A program made the position numbers and the translations under genes. The notes under the pieces are model-generated. The model had not been told where the DNA came from, ran no database searches, and was given only the letters and a program-made list of their open reading frames with translations. A stretch of DNA of 18,007 bases from DASVFB01 sp045806505 (lineage in GTDB: Bacteria; Actinomycetota; Thermoleophilia; Gaiellales; Gaiellaceae), in contig JBJMJE010000094.1 of NCBI GenBank assembly GCA_045806505.1, positions 1-18,007 on the forward strand, in the 5' to 3' direction. Shown one piece after another: positions 7,117 to 13,298 of this stretch. Positions within the stretch are counted from its first letter, which is position 1; the number at the start of each line of letters is the position of its first letter.

Positions 7117-7560
7117 GTGACGGCCTTGGCACGCGTTTCCGAGATCCTGCGCGGCAAGCAGGCCGACGTCCTGAAGATCGACGCGTCGGCGACGGTGTTC
7201 GACGCGATCAAGAAGATCGTCGAGCAGAACGTCGGCTCGATCCTCGTCACGCGGGACGGCGACGTGGTCGGGATCATGACCGAGCGCGACTACCTGCGGA
7301 AGATCGCGATCTTCGGGCGCACGAGCCACGACACGCTCGTCGGCGAGATCATGTCGTCGCCGTTGATGTACGTCACGCCCGAGACGACGATCGAGGAAGC
7401 GATGGCGATCATGACCGACCGCCGCATCCGTCACCTTCCGGTGGTGGAGAACGACGAGGTCGTCGGCATCGTCTCGATCGGCGACGTCGTCAAGTTCCAG
7501 TCGCGCGAGCAGAGCTTCCAGATCAAGTACCTGACCGAGTACATCTCGGGCGGCCGCTAG
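7117..7560 (+). CDS. CBS-domain-pair protein
   Basis: A 147-residue protein with two CBS domains, 'LKIDASATVFDAIKKIVEQN...GIMTERDYLRKI' and 'MYVTPETTIEEAMAIMTDRR...GIVSIGDVVKF', ending in a short helix ('FQIKYLTEYISGG'). The arrangement is that of common actinobacterial and proteobacterial CBS-pair proteins proposed to sense adenine nucleotides or NAD(H). It begins 1 nt after the leuS stop. GTG 7117 is the longest start. TTG 7126 gives the more typical N-terminus (Met-Ala-Arg-Val-Ser) and has AAGGTG (7114-7119) about 6 nt upstream, so the true start may be 7126. It is only about a third identical by eye to the CBS protein at 2991, so not a recent duplicate. Confidence 0.88.
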   Translation: MTALARVSEILRGKQADVLKIDASATVFDAIKKIVEQNVGSILVTRDGDVVGIMTERDYLRKIAIFGRTSHDTLVGEIMSSPLMYVTPETTIEEAMAIMTDRRIRHLPVVENDEVVGIVSIGDVVKFQSREQSFQIKYLTEYISGGR

Positions 7561-7568
7561 CCGGTCCG

Positions 7569-7805
7569 ATCCCGGAAGACGCGCAGTGGTGGGCGACGCG
7601 GCCCGCGCAGAGCAGGAAGCCGGCGACGTACCGCTGCCCGCTCTGCGGGCGGCAGCTCCACGCGATGAGCGCGCACACGCTGATCGCACCCGAGGGCGAC
7701 GCCGAGCGGCGGCGGCACGCGCACACCCGGTGCGTGCTCGCGGCGAGGGAAGCGGGAACGTTCCGTACCTACGACGACTGGCGCGCGACCCAGCCGCGGA
7801 GGCCC
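7569..7805 (+). other. Zinc-knuckle coding stretch without a canonical start, in frame with the hydrolase
   Basis: In the frame of the hydrolase, upstream of its first ATG (7665), the translation reads IPEDAQWWATRPAQSRKPAT then YRCPLCGRQLHAM. It continues past the ATG as 'SAHTLIAPEGDAERRRHAHT' and 'RCVLAAREAGTFRTYDDWRA'. The Cys pair (codons at 7635 and 7644), the WW and the His/Cys cluster resemble a small actinobacterial zinc-finger protein family of about 75 residues, a resemblance recalled and not searched. I find no ATG, GTG or TTG in this frame back to about 7410, inside the CBS gene. Either a non-standard start is used, the start has been lost, or a base is wrong. Confidence 0.5.
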
Positions 7806-8699
7806 GGCCTGCTCGCGCGCCTGCTCTCGTTCTTCGTCCTCGCGCTCCTCGCCGGCTGCGGCTCGTCGTCGCCTCGTGCGGCGCAGGCGCCGAGCGCGCA
7901 GCGGCTCACGTTCGCCTACGACCGTACGCAGCCGCTCGATTACGCGAATCGAGGCCGGATCAGCGCCCGCGAGGACCGGATCAAGGTCGAAGACGTCTCG
8001 TTCCGGAGCGGTGCGCTCGCGATCGAAGGCTACGTCGTGCTTCCGCCCGGACGAGGAACTCGTCCGGCGGTCATCCTCGTCCACGGCTCGGGCGGCGACC
8101 GCAACGAGCTGCTCGAGCAGGCGCGCCGGCTCGCGGAGCGCAACATCGTCGCGCTCACGATCACCGAACCGTCGACGTCGAACCCGCCGGCGCGCGGCGG
8201 CAGCGTCACGGAGTCGCTGCGGCGCCTGCAGTCGGCGCAGGTGCGCGACGTCGTCGCCGTTCGCCGCGGCGTCGACCTGCTCCAGTCGCTGCCGGGCGTG
8301 GACCCGAAGCGGATCGGCTACCTCGGCTGGAGCGCCGGCGCGCGGGGCGGCACCTTCGTCGCGGCGTCGGAGCCGCGCGTGAAGGCGCTGGCGCTCCTGT
8401 CGGCGGGCGCGGCGCCGATCAGAGCGTACGTCGAGAACGCGCCGCCGGCGCTGCGACGGCAGGTGCGCCCTGTCCTGACGCGCATCGACCCGATCCGTTA
8501 CATCCGGCTTTCACGGCCCGGCCGCTTGCTGCTCGAGGACGGAAGGCGCGACGAGATCGTTCCCCGGAGCGCGCTGCTGAACGTCATCCGAGCGGCACCG
8601 CACGGCACGAAGATTCGCTGGTACGACGCGCCGCACGCGCTCAACGCAGCCGCCTACCGGTACGCGCTCGCCTGGCTCGGACAGAAGCTTCGCGGGTGA
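7665..8699 (+). CDS. Alpha/beta hydrolase (dienelactone-hydrolase-like) with internal lipobox
   Basis: A 344-residue product from ATG 7665. Residues 1-47 are the tail of a zinc-knuckle protein. Residues 48-65 (GLLARLLSFFVLALLAGC) look exactly like a lipoprotein signal peptide with lipobox LAGC and lipidated Cys65, followed by a Ser-rich linker. The hydrolase domain has the oxyanion motif 'VILVHGSGG', nucleophile Ser223 in GWSAG, and probable Asp296 ('DGRRDEIVP') and His324 ('YDAPHAL'), so the triad is complete. The natural mature protein would be a lipid-anchored extracytoplasmic esterase or hydrolase. However, the hydrophobic segment lies about 48 residues in from the ATG, and no good start codon sits just before it. 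The gene may be a fusion or may start non-canonically. It overlaps the next gene as GTGA. Confidence 0.75.
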   Translation: MSAHTLIAPEGDAERRRHAHTRCVLAAREAGTFRTYDDWRATQPRRPGLLARLLSFFVLALLAGCGSSSPRAAQAPSAQRLTFAYDRTQPLDYANRGRISAREDRIKVEDVSFRSGALAIEGYVVLPPGRGTRPAVILVHGSGGDRNELLEQARRLAERNIVALTITEPSTSNPPARGGSVTESLRRLQSAQVRDVVAVRRGVDLLQSLPGVDPKRIGYLGWSAGARGGTFVAASEPRVKALALLSAGAAPIRAYVENAPPALRRQVRPVLTRIDPIRYIRLSRPGRLLLEDGRRDEIVPRSALLNVIRAAPHGTKIRWYDAPHALNAAAYRYALAWLGQKLRG

Positions 8700-9400
8700 C
8701 ATCGCTCGCCGCCGCTCTGGACGCTCAGCCCGCGGAATGGTTCGCCCGTGAGCTCCGTGGCCTCGCGCAGTCCGTGCTCTCGCTCGTACCGGGCGGGTTC
8801 GACGCGTACGTGCGCGTCTTCCACCCCGCTCGCCTGCGGTCGGGGCAAGCCGTGACCTGGACCGAGATCGCCACGGCCAACCGCCGGGAAGCACACGCGG
8901 GAATGCAGCTCAACGCACTGACCGGGATCGACTCGATCTACGAGCCGCAGCCCGGCGTCTTCGACATCCCCCCGGCGGTGGGCTGTCTCGAAGCCGACCT
9001 TGCGCGCGCACTCGCAAGCGTGCTCCGGCCATACACGACGACCGCCGATCGCTGCTACTTCGCCGTCTGGCACGGGTTCGCCGGGCTCCGCGACGACATA
9101 TGCAGCGCCCCGACGTTCGCCGCGCCCGGCCGCGTGTACCACCTTCTGACGGGTCCGCTCGAAGCCGCCTCGGAGAACGTCGAAGAACCACCGTCCAGGC
9201 GCTCGCCGAACCTCTGGTGGCCGGAGGACCGCGCCTGGTGTGTCGCCACCGAGATCGACTTGAACTCGACTTACGTCGGCTGCAGCAACGCGTGCCGTGC
9301 GGACCTGCTCGCGCTCGACGCCGAGGCGTTCGAGATCGATCGCACCGCCGGCATCTCCAACCGGAGCGATCTGCGCAACGCCGAGCCGCGACCTACGTGA
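8696..9400 (+). CDS. Conserved hypothetical protein
   Basis: A 234-residue protein starting at GTG 8696, which overlaps the hydrolase stop as GTGA and so is probably translationally coupled. The frame is open further upstream, but that part is out of frame with the real hydrolase. Recognisable features are 'FDAYVRVFHPARLRSGQAVT', 'RCYFAVWHGFAGL' and 'SPNLWWPEDRAWCVATEIDL' near residues 180-199. I recall actinobacterial proteins of unknown function with this 'PNLWWP.DRAWCVATEID' signature. It has no signal peptide or membrane segment and no catalytic motif I can name. It ends in an 8-bp convergent overlap with the minus-strand gene at 9393. Confidence 0.75.
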   Translation: MTSLAAALDAQPAEWFARELRGLAQSVLSLVPGGFDAYVRVFHPARLRSGQAVTWTEIATANRREAHAGMQLNALTGIDSIYEPQPGVFDIPPAVGCLEADLARALASVLRPYTTTADRCYFAVWHGFAGLRDDICSAPTFAAPGRVYHLLTGPLEAASENVEEPPSRRSPNLWWPEDRAWCVATEIDLNSTYVGCSNACRADLLALDAEAFEIDRTAGISNRSDLRNAEPRPT

Positions 9401-10013
9401 GCCGGCCGATGAGTCCGGCGATCACGCTCAGCGCCTGCACGACGGTCGCGGCCTTCGTCGTCGACGCGACGACCGAGTTCGCGATGTCGCGCGCCCGCCC
9501 GTGCCACTGCGAGTCCTTCGGCCACTCCCGCTCGATGGCGCGACGCAGGCACTCGAGCCGTTCGCGCTCGTCCCGTGCGGCGCAGATGTCGACCACTGCC
9601 GCGAGGCCGCGGAAGAAGTCCGTGAGCTCCTCGTCCGTGACATCCGACGTGAGGAACTCGCCGAGCTTGAGCACGAGCGTGTCGTCGCGGTCGCGCGCCG
9701 CGGTGAAGAACACGAGCGCGGGCACCGCGTTCACCGCCACGCCCAGCTCGCGCGCGATGTCGTAGACCTCCTCGGGCCTGAAGTCGCTGATCGACCGATC
9801 GTGATCGCGGCTCTCGAGCGCCGCGAGGAGCGAGGTCTCGCCGGTGAGCCGGTTCAGGAAGTTCCAGTGGCTCGAGACGTACTCGTGCAGTCGCTGGTCG
9901 AGCCCGTTCTGCGGCGTGTACAGGATCACCGAGTAGAACGGGAAGTAATCGACGTTCTCGTCGAACAGGCGGACGAAGTCCTCGAGCCCGTAGATCGGCG
10001 CGGCCATCGCCAT
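9393..10013 (-). CDS. Thioredoxin-fold-like protein of unknown function, no CxxC
   Basis: A 206-residue protein from ATG 10013. The N-terminal half reads like a thioredoxin fold: a strand 'YFPFYSVILYTP' (23-34), helical 'HEYVSSHWNFLNRL', then 'VYDIARELGVAVNAVPALVFF' with Pro98 where thioredoxins have the cis-proline, and a further strand 'TLVLKLGEFL'. No CxxC is present, so redox chemistry is unlikely. The C-terminal half is helical, with 'CAARDERERLECLRRAIERE' and a hydrophobic end ('VVQALSVIAGLIGRL'). Three in-frame ATGs (10025, 10013, 10007) are possible. 10013 is chosen because TATGCT lies 7 nt upstream. The fold assignment is by eye and moderate; I do not recognise the family. Confidence 0.7.
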   Translation of the reverse strand: MAMAAPIYGLEDFVRLFDENVDYFPFYSVILYTPQNGLDQRLHEYVSSHWNFLNRLTGETSLLAALESRDHDRSISDFRPEEVYDIARELGVAVNAVPALVFFTAARDRDDTLVLKLGEFLTSDVTDEELTDFFRGLAAVVDICAARDERERLECLRRAIEREWPKDSQWHGRARDIANSVVASTTKAATVVQALSVIAGLIGRLT

Positions 10014-10020
10014 GGCCGAG

Positions 10021-10026
10021 AGCATA
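10021..10026 (-). promoter_or_regulatory. Putative -10 box (TATGCT) for the thioredoxin-fold-like gene
   Basis: On the minus strand TATGCT is followed by CTCGGCC (7 nt) and ATG 10013. This makes a leaderless start at 10013 more likely than the in-frame ATG inside the box itself (10025). Confidence 0.4.
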
Positions 10027-10086
10027 CGAGGCCGCGAAATAATCCCGGCGCGGCGGCGTTTACCTCTCCTTAACGTCCATCCCGGC

Positions 10087-10094
10087 AAAGGAGG
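10087..10094 (+). promoter_or_regulatory. Strong ribosome-binding site AAAGGAGG
   Basis: AAAGGAGG lies 6 nt before GTG 10101 and fixes the start of the carbonic anhydrase gene. Confidence 0.85.
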
Positions 10095-10100
10095 CAGCGC

Positions 10101-10592
10101 GTGAGCGTTACCGACGAGCTCCTACAGAACGCCGAGCAGTACGCGGCGTCGTTCGACAAGGGCGAACTGCCCCTCCCGCCCGCGAAGCACGTCGCGGTCC
10201 TCGCGTGCATGGACGCGCGACTGAACCCCTACGGAATCCTGGGGCTGCAGGAAGGCGACGCGCACGTCATCCGCAACGCCGGCGGCGTCGTGACCGACGA
10301 CGAGATTCGCTCGCTGTCGATCTCGCAGCGCCTGCTCGGGACCGAGGAGATCATCCTCTTCCACCACACCGACTGCGGCATGCTGACGTTCGAGGACGCG
10401 GACTTCCGCCTGCACATCCAGGAGGAGACGGGGATCAAGCCGTCGTGGTCGGCCGAGACCTTTGCCAACCTCGAGGACGACGTGCGCCAGTCGATCGCGC
10501 GCATCAAGAGCAGCCCGTTCATCCCGAAGAAGGACAACGTGCGCGGGTTCATCTACGACGTGCACACGGGGCGCCTGGACGAAGTGACCTGA
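10101..10592 (+). CDS. Beta-class carbonic anhydrase (Rv1284-like)
   Basis: A 163-residue enzyme for reversible CO2 hydration. It carries the beta-class zinc motifs: 'ACMDAR' with Cys36 (ligand), Asp38 and Arg40 (the catalytic dyad), and 'HHTDCGM' with His89 and Cys92 as ligands. 'HVIRNAGGVVTDDEIRSL' between them is the conserved core. The short length and C-terminal 'VRGFIYDVHTGRLDEV' match the mycobacterial Rv1284/CanA-type subfamily rather than the longer plant-type. It is cytosolic. GTG 10101 is set by a strong ribosome-binding site. The gene stands alone and ends at a rho-independent terminator. Confidence 0.93.
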   Translation: MSVTDELLQNAEQYAASFDKGELPLPPAKHVAVLACMDARLNPYGILGLQEGDAHVIRNAGGVVTDDEIRSLSISQRLLGTEEIILFHHTDCGMLTFEDADFRLHIQEETGIKPSWSAETFANLEDDVRQSIARIKSSPFIPKKDNVRGFIYDVHTGRLDEVT

Positions 10593-10616
10593 GCCCGTAC
10601 GCGCAGCCGCAACAGA

Positions 10617-10642
10617 AAAAGCCCTGCCTGAGCAGGGCTTTT
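10617..10642. terminator. Bidirectional rho-independent terminator
   Basis: AAAAGCCCTGC (10617-10627) pairs with GCAGGGCTTTT (10632-10642) around the loop CTGA. It has a T-run on the plus strand and, because of the A-run, also on the minus strand. It lies between the convergent carbonic anhydrase and haem peroxidase genes and can stop both. Confidence 0.9.
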
Positions 10643-10664
10643 CTGTGCGTATGACGTGCCGACG

Positions 10665-12212
10665 CTAGCCCAGCGGGTTCAGCAGGTTTGCCTTACCCTC
10701 GAACGCGAAGAGCAGGAGGTCGACCATCCTGAACGTCGTGTTGTTCGGGCCGAGAGTGGGCTTGAACGTCGGGTCGCGGACGATGGAGAACTTTGCGCCC
10801 TCCATCGCGCGGTGCAACGTCTCGACCACGATCCGTGCGCCGACGCCCTTCAGCTTCCCGTTGTTCAATTCGGCCTCGCGGAGGATGTAGAACCAGAGCG
10901 GCGTGTTAGTCGTCAACGCGTTGATCTGCGTCGCGTTCAACGATGACAGGCTGGCACCGCCGTTCCCGTTCTTGATCTGCTGCTTCGTCAGCTTCGTGAC
11001 CTGGACGCCTTTGTTCTTGACGAACGTCGCCATCTGCTGGCCGGTCGCGAGCCTCACCATCGCCGCGCGGGTGAGGTTACGGAAGGGGAGGTTGTGCTCG
11101 ATCGGCGGTCCGCCGGCGATACCTCCCGGAAGCTGGCGGAGCGCGTCGACGACCTTCGTGTCGATGCGCATCGCCTTGTTGAACTTCGAGGCGACGAAGA
11201 GGTCGTTTCGACCGGCCTCGCGGAAGTCGTAGAGCCGGCGGAAATCGGCGATCCAGATGCTCGGCAGGGTGTTGCCGCCGCCGAGGTCGCCCCCCAGGCC
11301 GGCGAACTGGAACAGCTGGCCGAGAGTCGCGCCCGGGTCGCCCGGTCCGGGCTGGAAGTTCCTGTTCCAGCTGTAGTGCGCGCGAACCATGCTGTGCCCG
11401 AGCCTGAAGGCGGCGATGGAGAACTCGACGGGCATCGTCGGCGTGCTGTTCGGCACCGCGTTCTTCTCGAAGATCTTCCGCTTGTGCTTGAACACGTCCG
11501 TGACGGCTCCCGCCGCGCAGATCCGCGGCAGGTAGTCGTGGCGGATCATCCACTGGTAGTGCTTCGTGACGATCTCCCGCGCCGTGGCGAACTTCTGCGC
11601 GGGCGGGACGCCGCCGAGCTGCGTGTCCACGACGCGGTTGTGGAACCTGATCATCGCGAGGTGCGTCTGCGCGACGGCGAGATTCTCGTCGTTGCGCTTG
11701 TCCGGGATGATCGCCTGCTTCGCGTTCGTCTTGCGGTGAAGGTCGAAGCCGACATCGGGGGGGCCGCCGTCGGCCTTCCCCATCTTGAGGTGAAGCCCAT
11801 CGGCTTCGTAGAACTTCGCGGACACCGGATCCGACGGGCCCGCTCCGTAGAGCGAATCCAGGTCGAGCGTGGGCGAACGCCCCTGGATCAGGTCTGCCGG
11901 TGAGATGTTGGCTCCGAACGTCACCGTCGTCTTGTCGAACGTGAGATCGTGGTCGATGAACTGGCCGAGGTACGTGAAGCCGGCAGGTATCTGGCCCTCG
12001 CCTAGCTCGCCGACCGTCATCGCGAGCGCGATCTTCTTCCGGTTCGGAGTGCCGAGCTGCTTGCCCTGTCCGTTCGGTCCCATCCTGGAGAAGCGGAACG
12101 GCGCGATTTGCGCCTCCGCCGCAGCCTCCAAGACGCGCGGCCTGCCGCCTAGCGTCTCCCCGACGAGACCCTCGCCGATGATGTAGTAGCTCTCCTGACC
12201 GTGCCTGTCCAT
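10665..12212 (-). CDS. Animal-type haem peroxidase family protein
   Basis: A 515-residue member of the peroxidase-cyclooxygenase (animal haem peroxidase) superfamily. 'YLGQFIDHDLTFD' carries the distal His88 with its neighbouring Asp. 'PTLDLDSLYGAGPSDPV' matches the conserved 'LD.S..YG' segment, 'THLAMIRFHNRVV' the conserved helix, and 'FRLGHSMVRAHYSWNR' carries the proximal haem ligand His273. A late 'LWFYILREAELNNG' segment follows. Such enzymes oxidise halides, phenols or fatty acids using H2O2 or O2; the substrate is unknown. No signal peptide or membrane segment is present, so it appears cytoplasmic unless exported unusually. The start is ATG 12212, with AAGGGGGG 6 nt upstream, rather than the longer frame from 12257. 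It ends at the bidirectional terminator. Confidence 0.88.
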   Translation of the reverse strand: MDRHGQESYYIIGEGLVGETLGGRPRVLEAAAEAQIAPFRFSRMGPNGQGKQLGTPNRKKIALAMTVGELGEGQIPAGFTYLGQFIDHDLTFDKTTVTFGANISPADLIQGRSPTLDLDSLYGAGPSDPVSAKFYEADGLHLKMGKADGGPPDVGFDLHRKTNAKQAIIPDKRNDENLAVAQTHLAMIRFHNRVVDTQLGGVPPAQKFATAREIVTKHYQWMIRHDYLPRICAAGAVTDVFKHKRKIFEKNAVPNSTPTMPVEFSIAAFRLGHSMVRAHYSWNRNFQPGPGDPGATLGQLFQFAGLGGDLGGGNTLPSIWIADFRRLYDFREAGRNDLFVASKFNKAMRIDTKVVDALRQLPGGIAGGPPIEHNLPFRNLTRAAMVRLATGQQMATFVKNKGVQVTKLTKQQIKNGNGGASLSSLNATQINALTTNTPLWFYILREAELNNGKLKGVGARIVVETLHRAMEGAKFSIVRDPTFKPTLGPNNTTFRMVDLLLFAFEGKANLLNPLG

Positions 12213-12218
12213 GCGCAA

Positions 12219-12226
12219 CCCCCCTT
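12219..12226 (-). promoter_or_regulatory. Ribosome-binding site (AAGGGGGG) of the haem peroxidase gene
   Basis: On the minus strand this purine run lies 6 nt before ATG 12212 and decides this start over the upstream in-frame ATG at 12257. Confidence 0.65.
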
Positions 12227-12332
12227 GTACGACGTTTCGGCGTGGAGGCCGCATCACGCGCCGGTTCAGTTTGTCTTCGCTGTTACGAAACCACTCGACT
12301 TGCGCGAAGTCAAGAGGGGCGGGCGTCTGCCG

Positions 12333-12512
12333 TCAGGCCGCCTCGTCGCACTCGCAGAGCGCTTCGCACTCGCACGGATGCGCGGCCGACCACGTTCGCA
12401 TGTCCGCCGTGGCGAGCCAAAGATCGGGATCGTCGTCGAGCAATGCATCGACCGGGACCGGCGCCGACTGCCCGTGCGCGATCCGCCGCAGGGGATCGTT
12501 GTTCTCGTTCAT
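12333..12512 (-). CDS. Small peptide with CxC...CxC tail (59 aa)
   Basis: A predicted 59-residue protein: MNENNDPLRRIAHGQ, then 'SAPVPVDALLDDDPDLWLAT', 'ADMRTWSAAHP' and a Cys/Glu-rich end 'CECEALCECDEAA'. All four cysteines lie in the last 13 residues as C-x-C-x4-C-x-C, with an acidic helical stretch before them. I do not recognise the family. It could be a metal-binding peptide, a cofactor-like partner of the downstream peroxidase, or a ribosomal-peptide precursor with leader and core; all are guesses. An in-frame ATG at 12530 would add six residues. No strong ribosome-binding site is visible. It runs in the same direction as the peroxidase, 120 bp upstream of it, with a TATGCT hexamer starting 18 nt before its ATG. 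Confidence 0.5.
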   Translation of the reverse strand: MNENNDPLRRIAHGQSAPVPVDALLDDDPDLWLATADMRTWSAAHPCECEALCECDEAA

Positions 12513-12554
12513 GTGCCGCCGACTCAGCATAGGCTCGCGACCGTCCTAGGACAT

Positions 12555-12568
12555 CCCTCGATCGAGGG
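12555..12568. promoter_or_regulatory. 14-bp perfect palindrome in a divergent intergenic region
   Basis: CCCTCGATCGAGGG is a perfect inverted repeat with no spacer. It lies in the 154-bp gap between the Cys-tail peptide gene (-) and the reductase gene (+). It is a candidate operator for a dimeric regulator; it is too short and lacks a T-run for a terminator. Confidence 0.35.
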
Positions 12569-12666
12569 TGGGGAAACATCCGTCGGCACGCGCGCCGATG
12601 AGTCTCGGCCTCGCCCGCGGTCGTACGAATGACGCGACGACACACAACGGCGAGAGGTGAGCTTCG

Positions 12667-13263
12667 ATGACGAAGGTGCTGGCAGGGATCACAACATCGG
12701 TCGACGGCTACGTCGCAGGGCCGAACGACGGTCGAGGCAAGGGGCTCGGCGAAGGCGGCGAGCGGCTGCACTACTGGGTCTTCGGCGGGCCGTGGACGTA
12801 CGACGAAGAACCGAAGGGCGAGCCGGCCGCGGCGGAAGCCGAGTGGCTCGAAGGGATGCTGTCCCGCATCGGCGCGATCGTCGGAGGCCGCTGGACGTAC
12901 GAGGCGGCGGGGCACTGGGGCGACGCGAACCCGTGGGGCCTGCCGTTCTTCATCGTCACGCATCGTCCCGACGAGGAGCCGGAAGGCGGCGCCTTCACCT
13001 TCGTCTCGGGCGTGGAGGAAGCCGTGCGGCGGGCCGTCGACGCCGCCGGCGACAAGGACGTCCACGTCATGGGAGGCGCCGACGTCATCCGCCAGGCGCT
13101 CGAGGCCGGGCTCGTCGACGAGCTGACGATCATCGTCGCGCCCGTCGTCCTCGGCGGCGGCAAACGGCTCTTCGAAGGCTTCACCAAAGCGATCGACCTC
13201 GAGCACCTCGGCGTTCGCCAGTCGCAGTACGCGACGTTCATCGACTACCGCGTGGTGCGGTAG
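12667..13263 (+). CDS. RibD C-terminal/dihydrofolate reductase-like family protein
   Basis: A 198-residue NADPH-binding reductase-fold protein. The N-terminal 'VLAGITTSVDGYVAGPND' (4-21) is the family's opening strand and loop, 'IVGGRWTYEAAGHWGD' (71-86) the central motif, and 'VHVMGGADVIRQALEAGLVD' (132-151) followed by 'LTIIVAPVVLGGGKRLFE' the diagnostic 'GG..V...L..GLVDEL' cofactor region. These stand-alone proteins are related to RibD reductase and DHFR; most have unknown substrates. ATG 12667 has GAGAGGTGA upstream. It lies 35 bp before the flavoprotein gene at 13299, but that gene has its own putative promoter. Confidence 0.88.
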   Translation: MTKVLAGITTSVDGYVAGPNDGRGKGLGEGGERLHYWVFGGPWTYDEEPKGEPAAAEAEWLEGMLSRIGAIVGGRWTYEAAGHWGDANPWGLPFFIVTHRPDEEPEGGAFTFVSGVEEAVRRAVDAAGDKDVHVMGGADVIRQALEAGLVDELTIIVAPVVLGGGKRLFEGFTKAIDLEHLGVRQSQYATFIDYRVVR

Positions 13264-13286
13264 AGCGGATGACGACAACACCCGAT

Positions 13287-13292
13287 TAGGGT
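13287..13292 (+). promoter_or_regulatory. Putative -10 box (TAGGGT) of the cNMP-TrxR fusion gene
   Basis: TAGGGT is followed by 6 nt and ATG 13299, with no Shine-Dalgarno. It fits the leaderless TANNNT pattern seen at other genes in the window. Confidence 0.35.
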
Positions 13293-13298
13293 TCGCCC

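Noticed and set aside
7586..8695. Long open frame upstream of the conserved hypothetical
   Set aside because: Arg/Ala-rich translation with no motifs, out of frame with the intact hydrolase; the real gene begins at GTG 8696.
12297..12311. GACTT-GCGCG-AAGTC hairpin between the peptide and the peroxidase
   Set aside because: The stem is only 5 bp with no T-run; not enough for a terminator or attenuator.
12201..12632. 143-codon plus-strand open frame over the peroxidase upstream region
   Set aside because: No domain pattern, and it overlaps the start of the peroxidase and the whole Cys-tail peptide on the other strand. The peptide has the more protein-like composition, though neither is proved.
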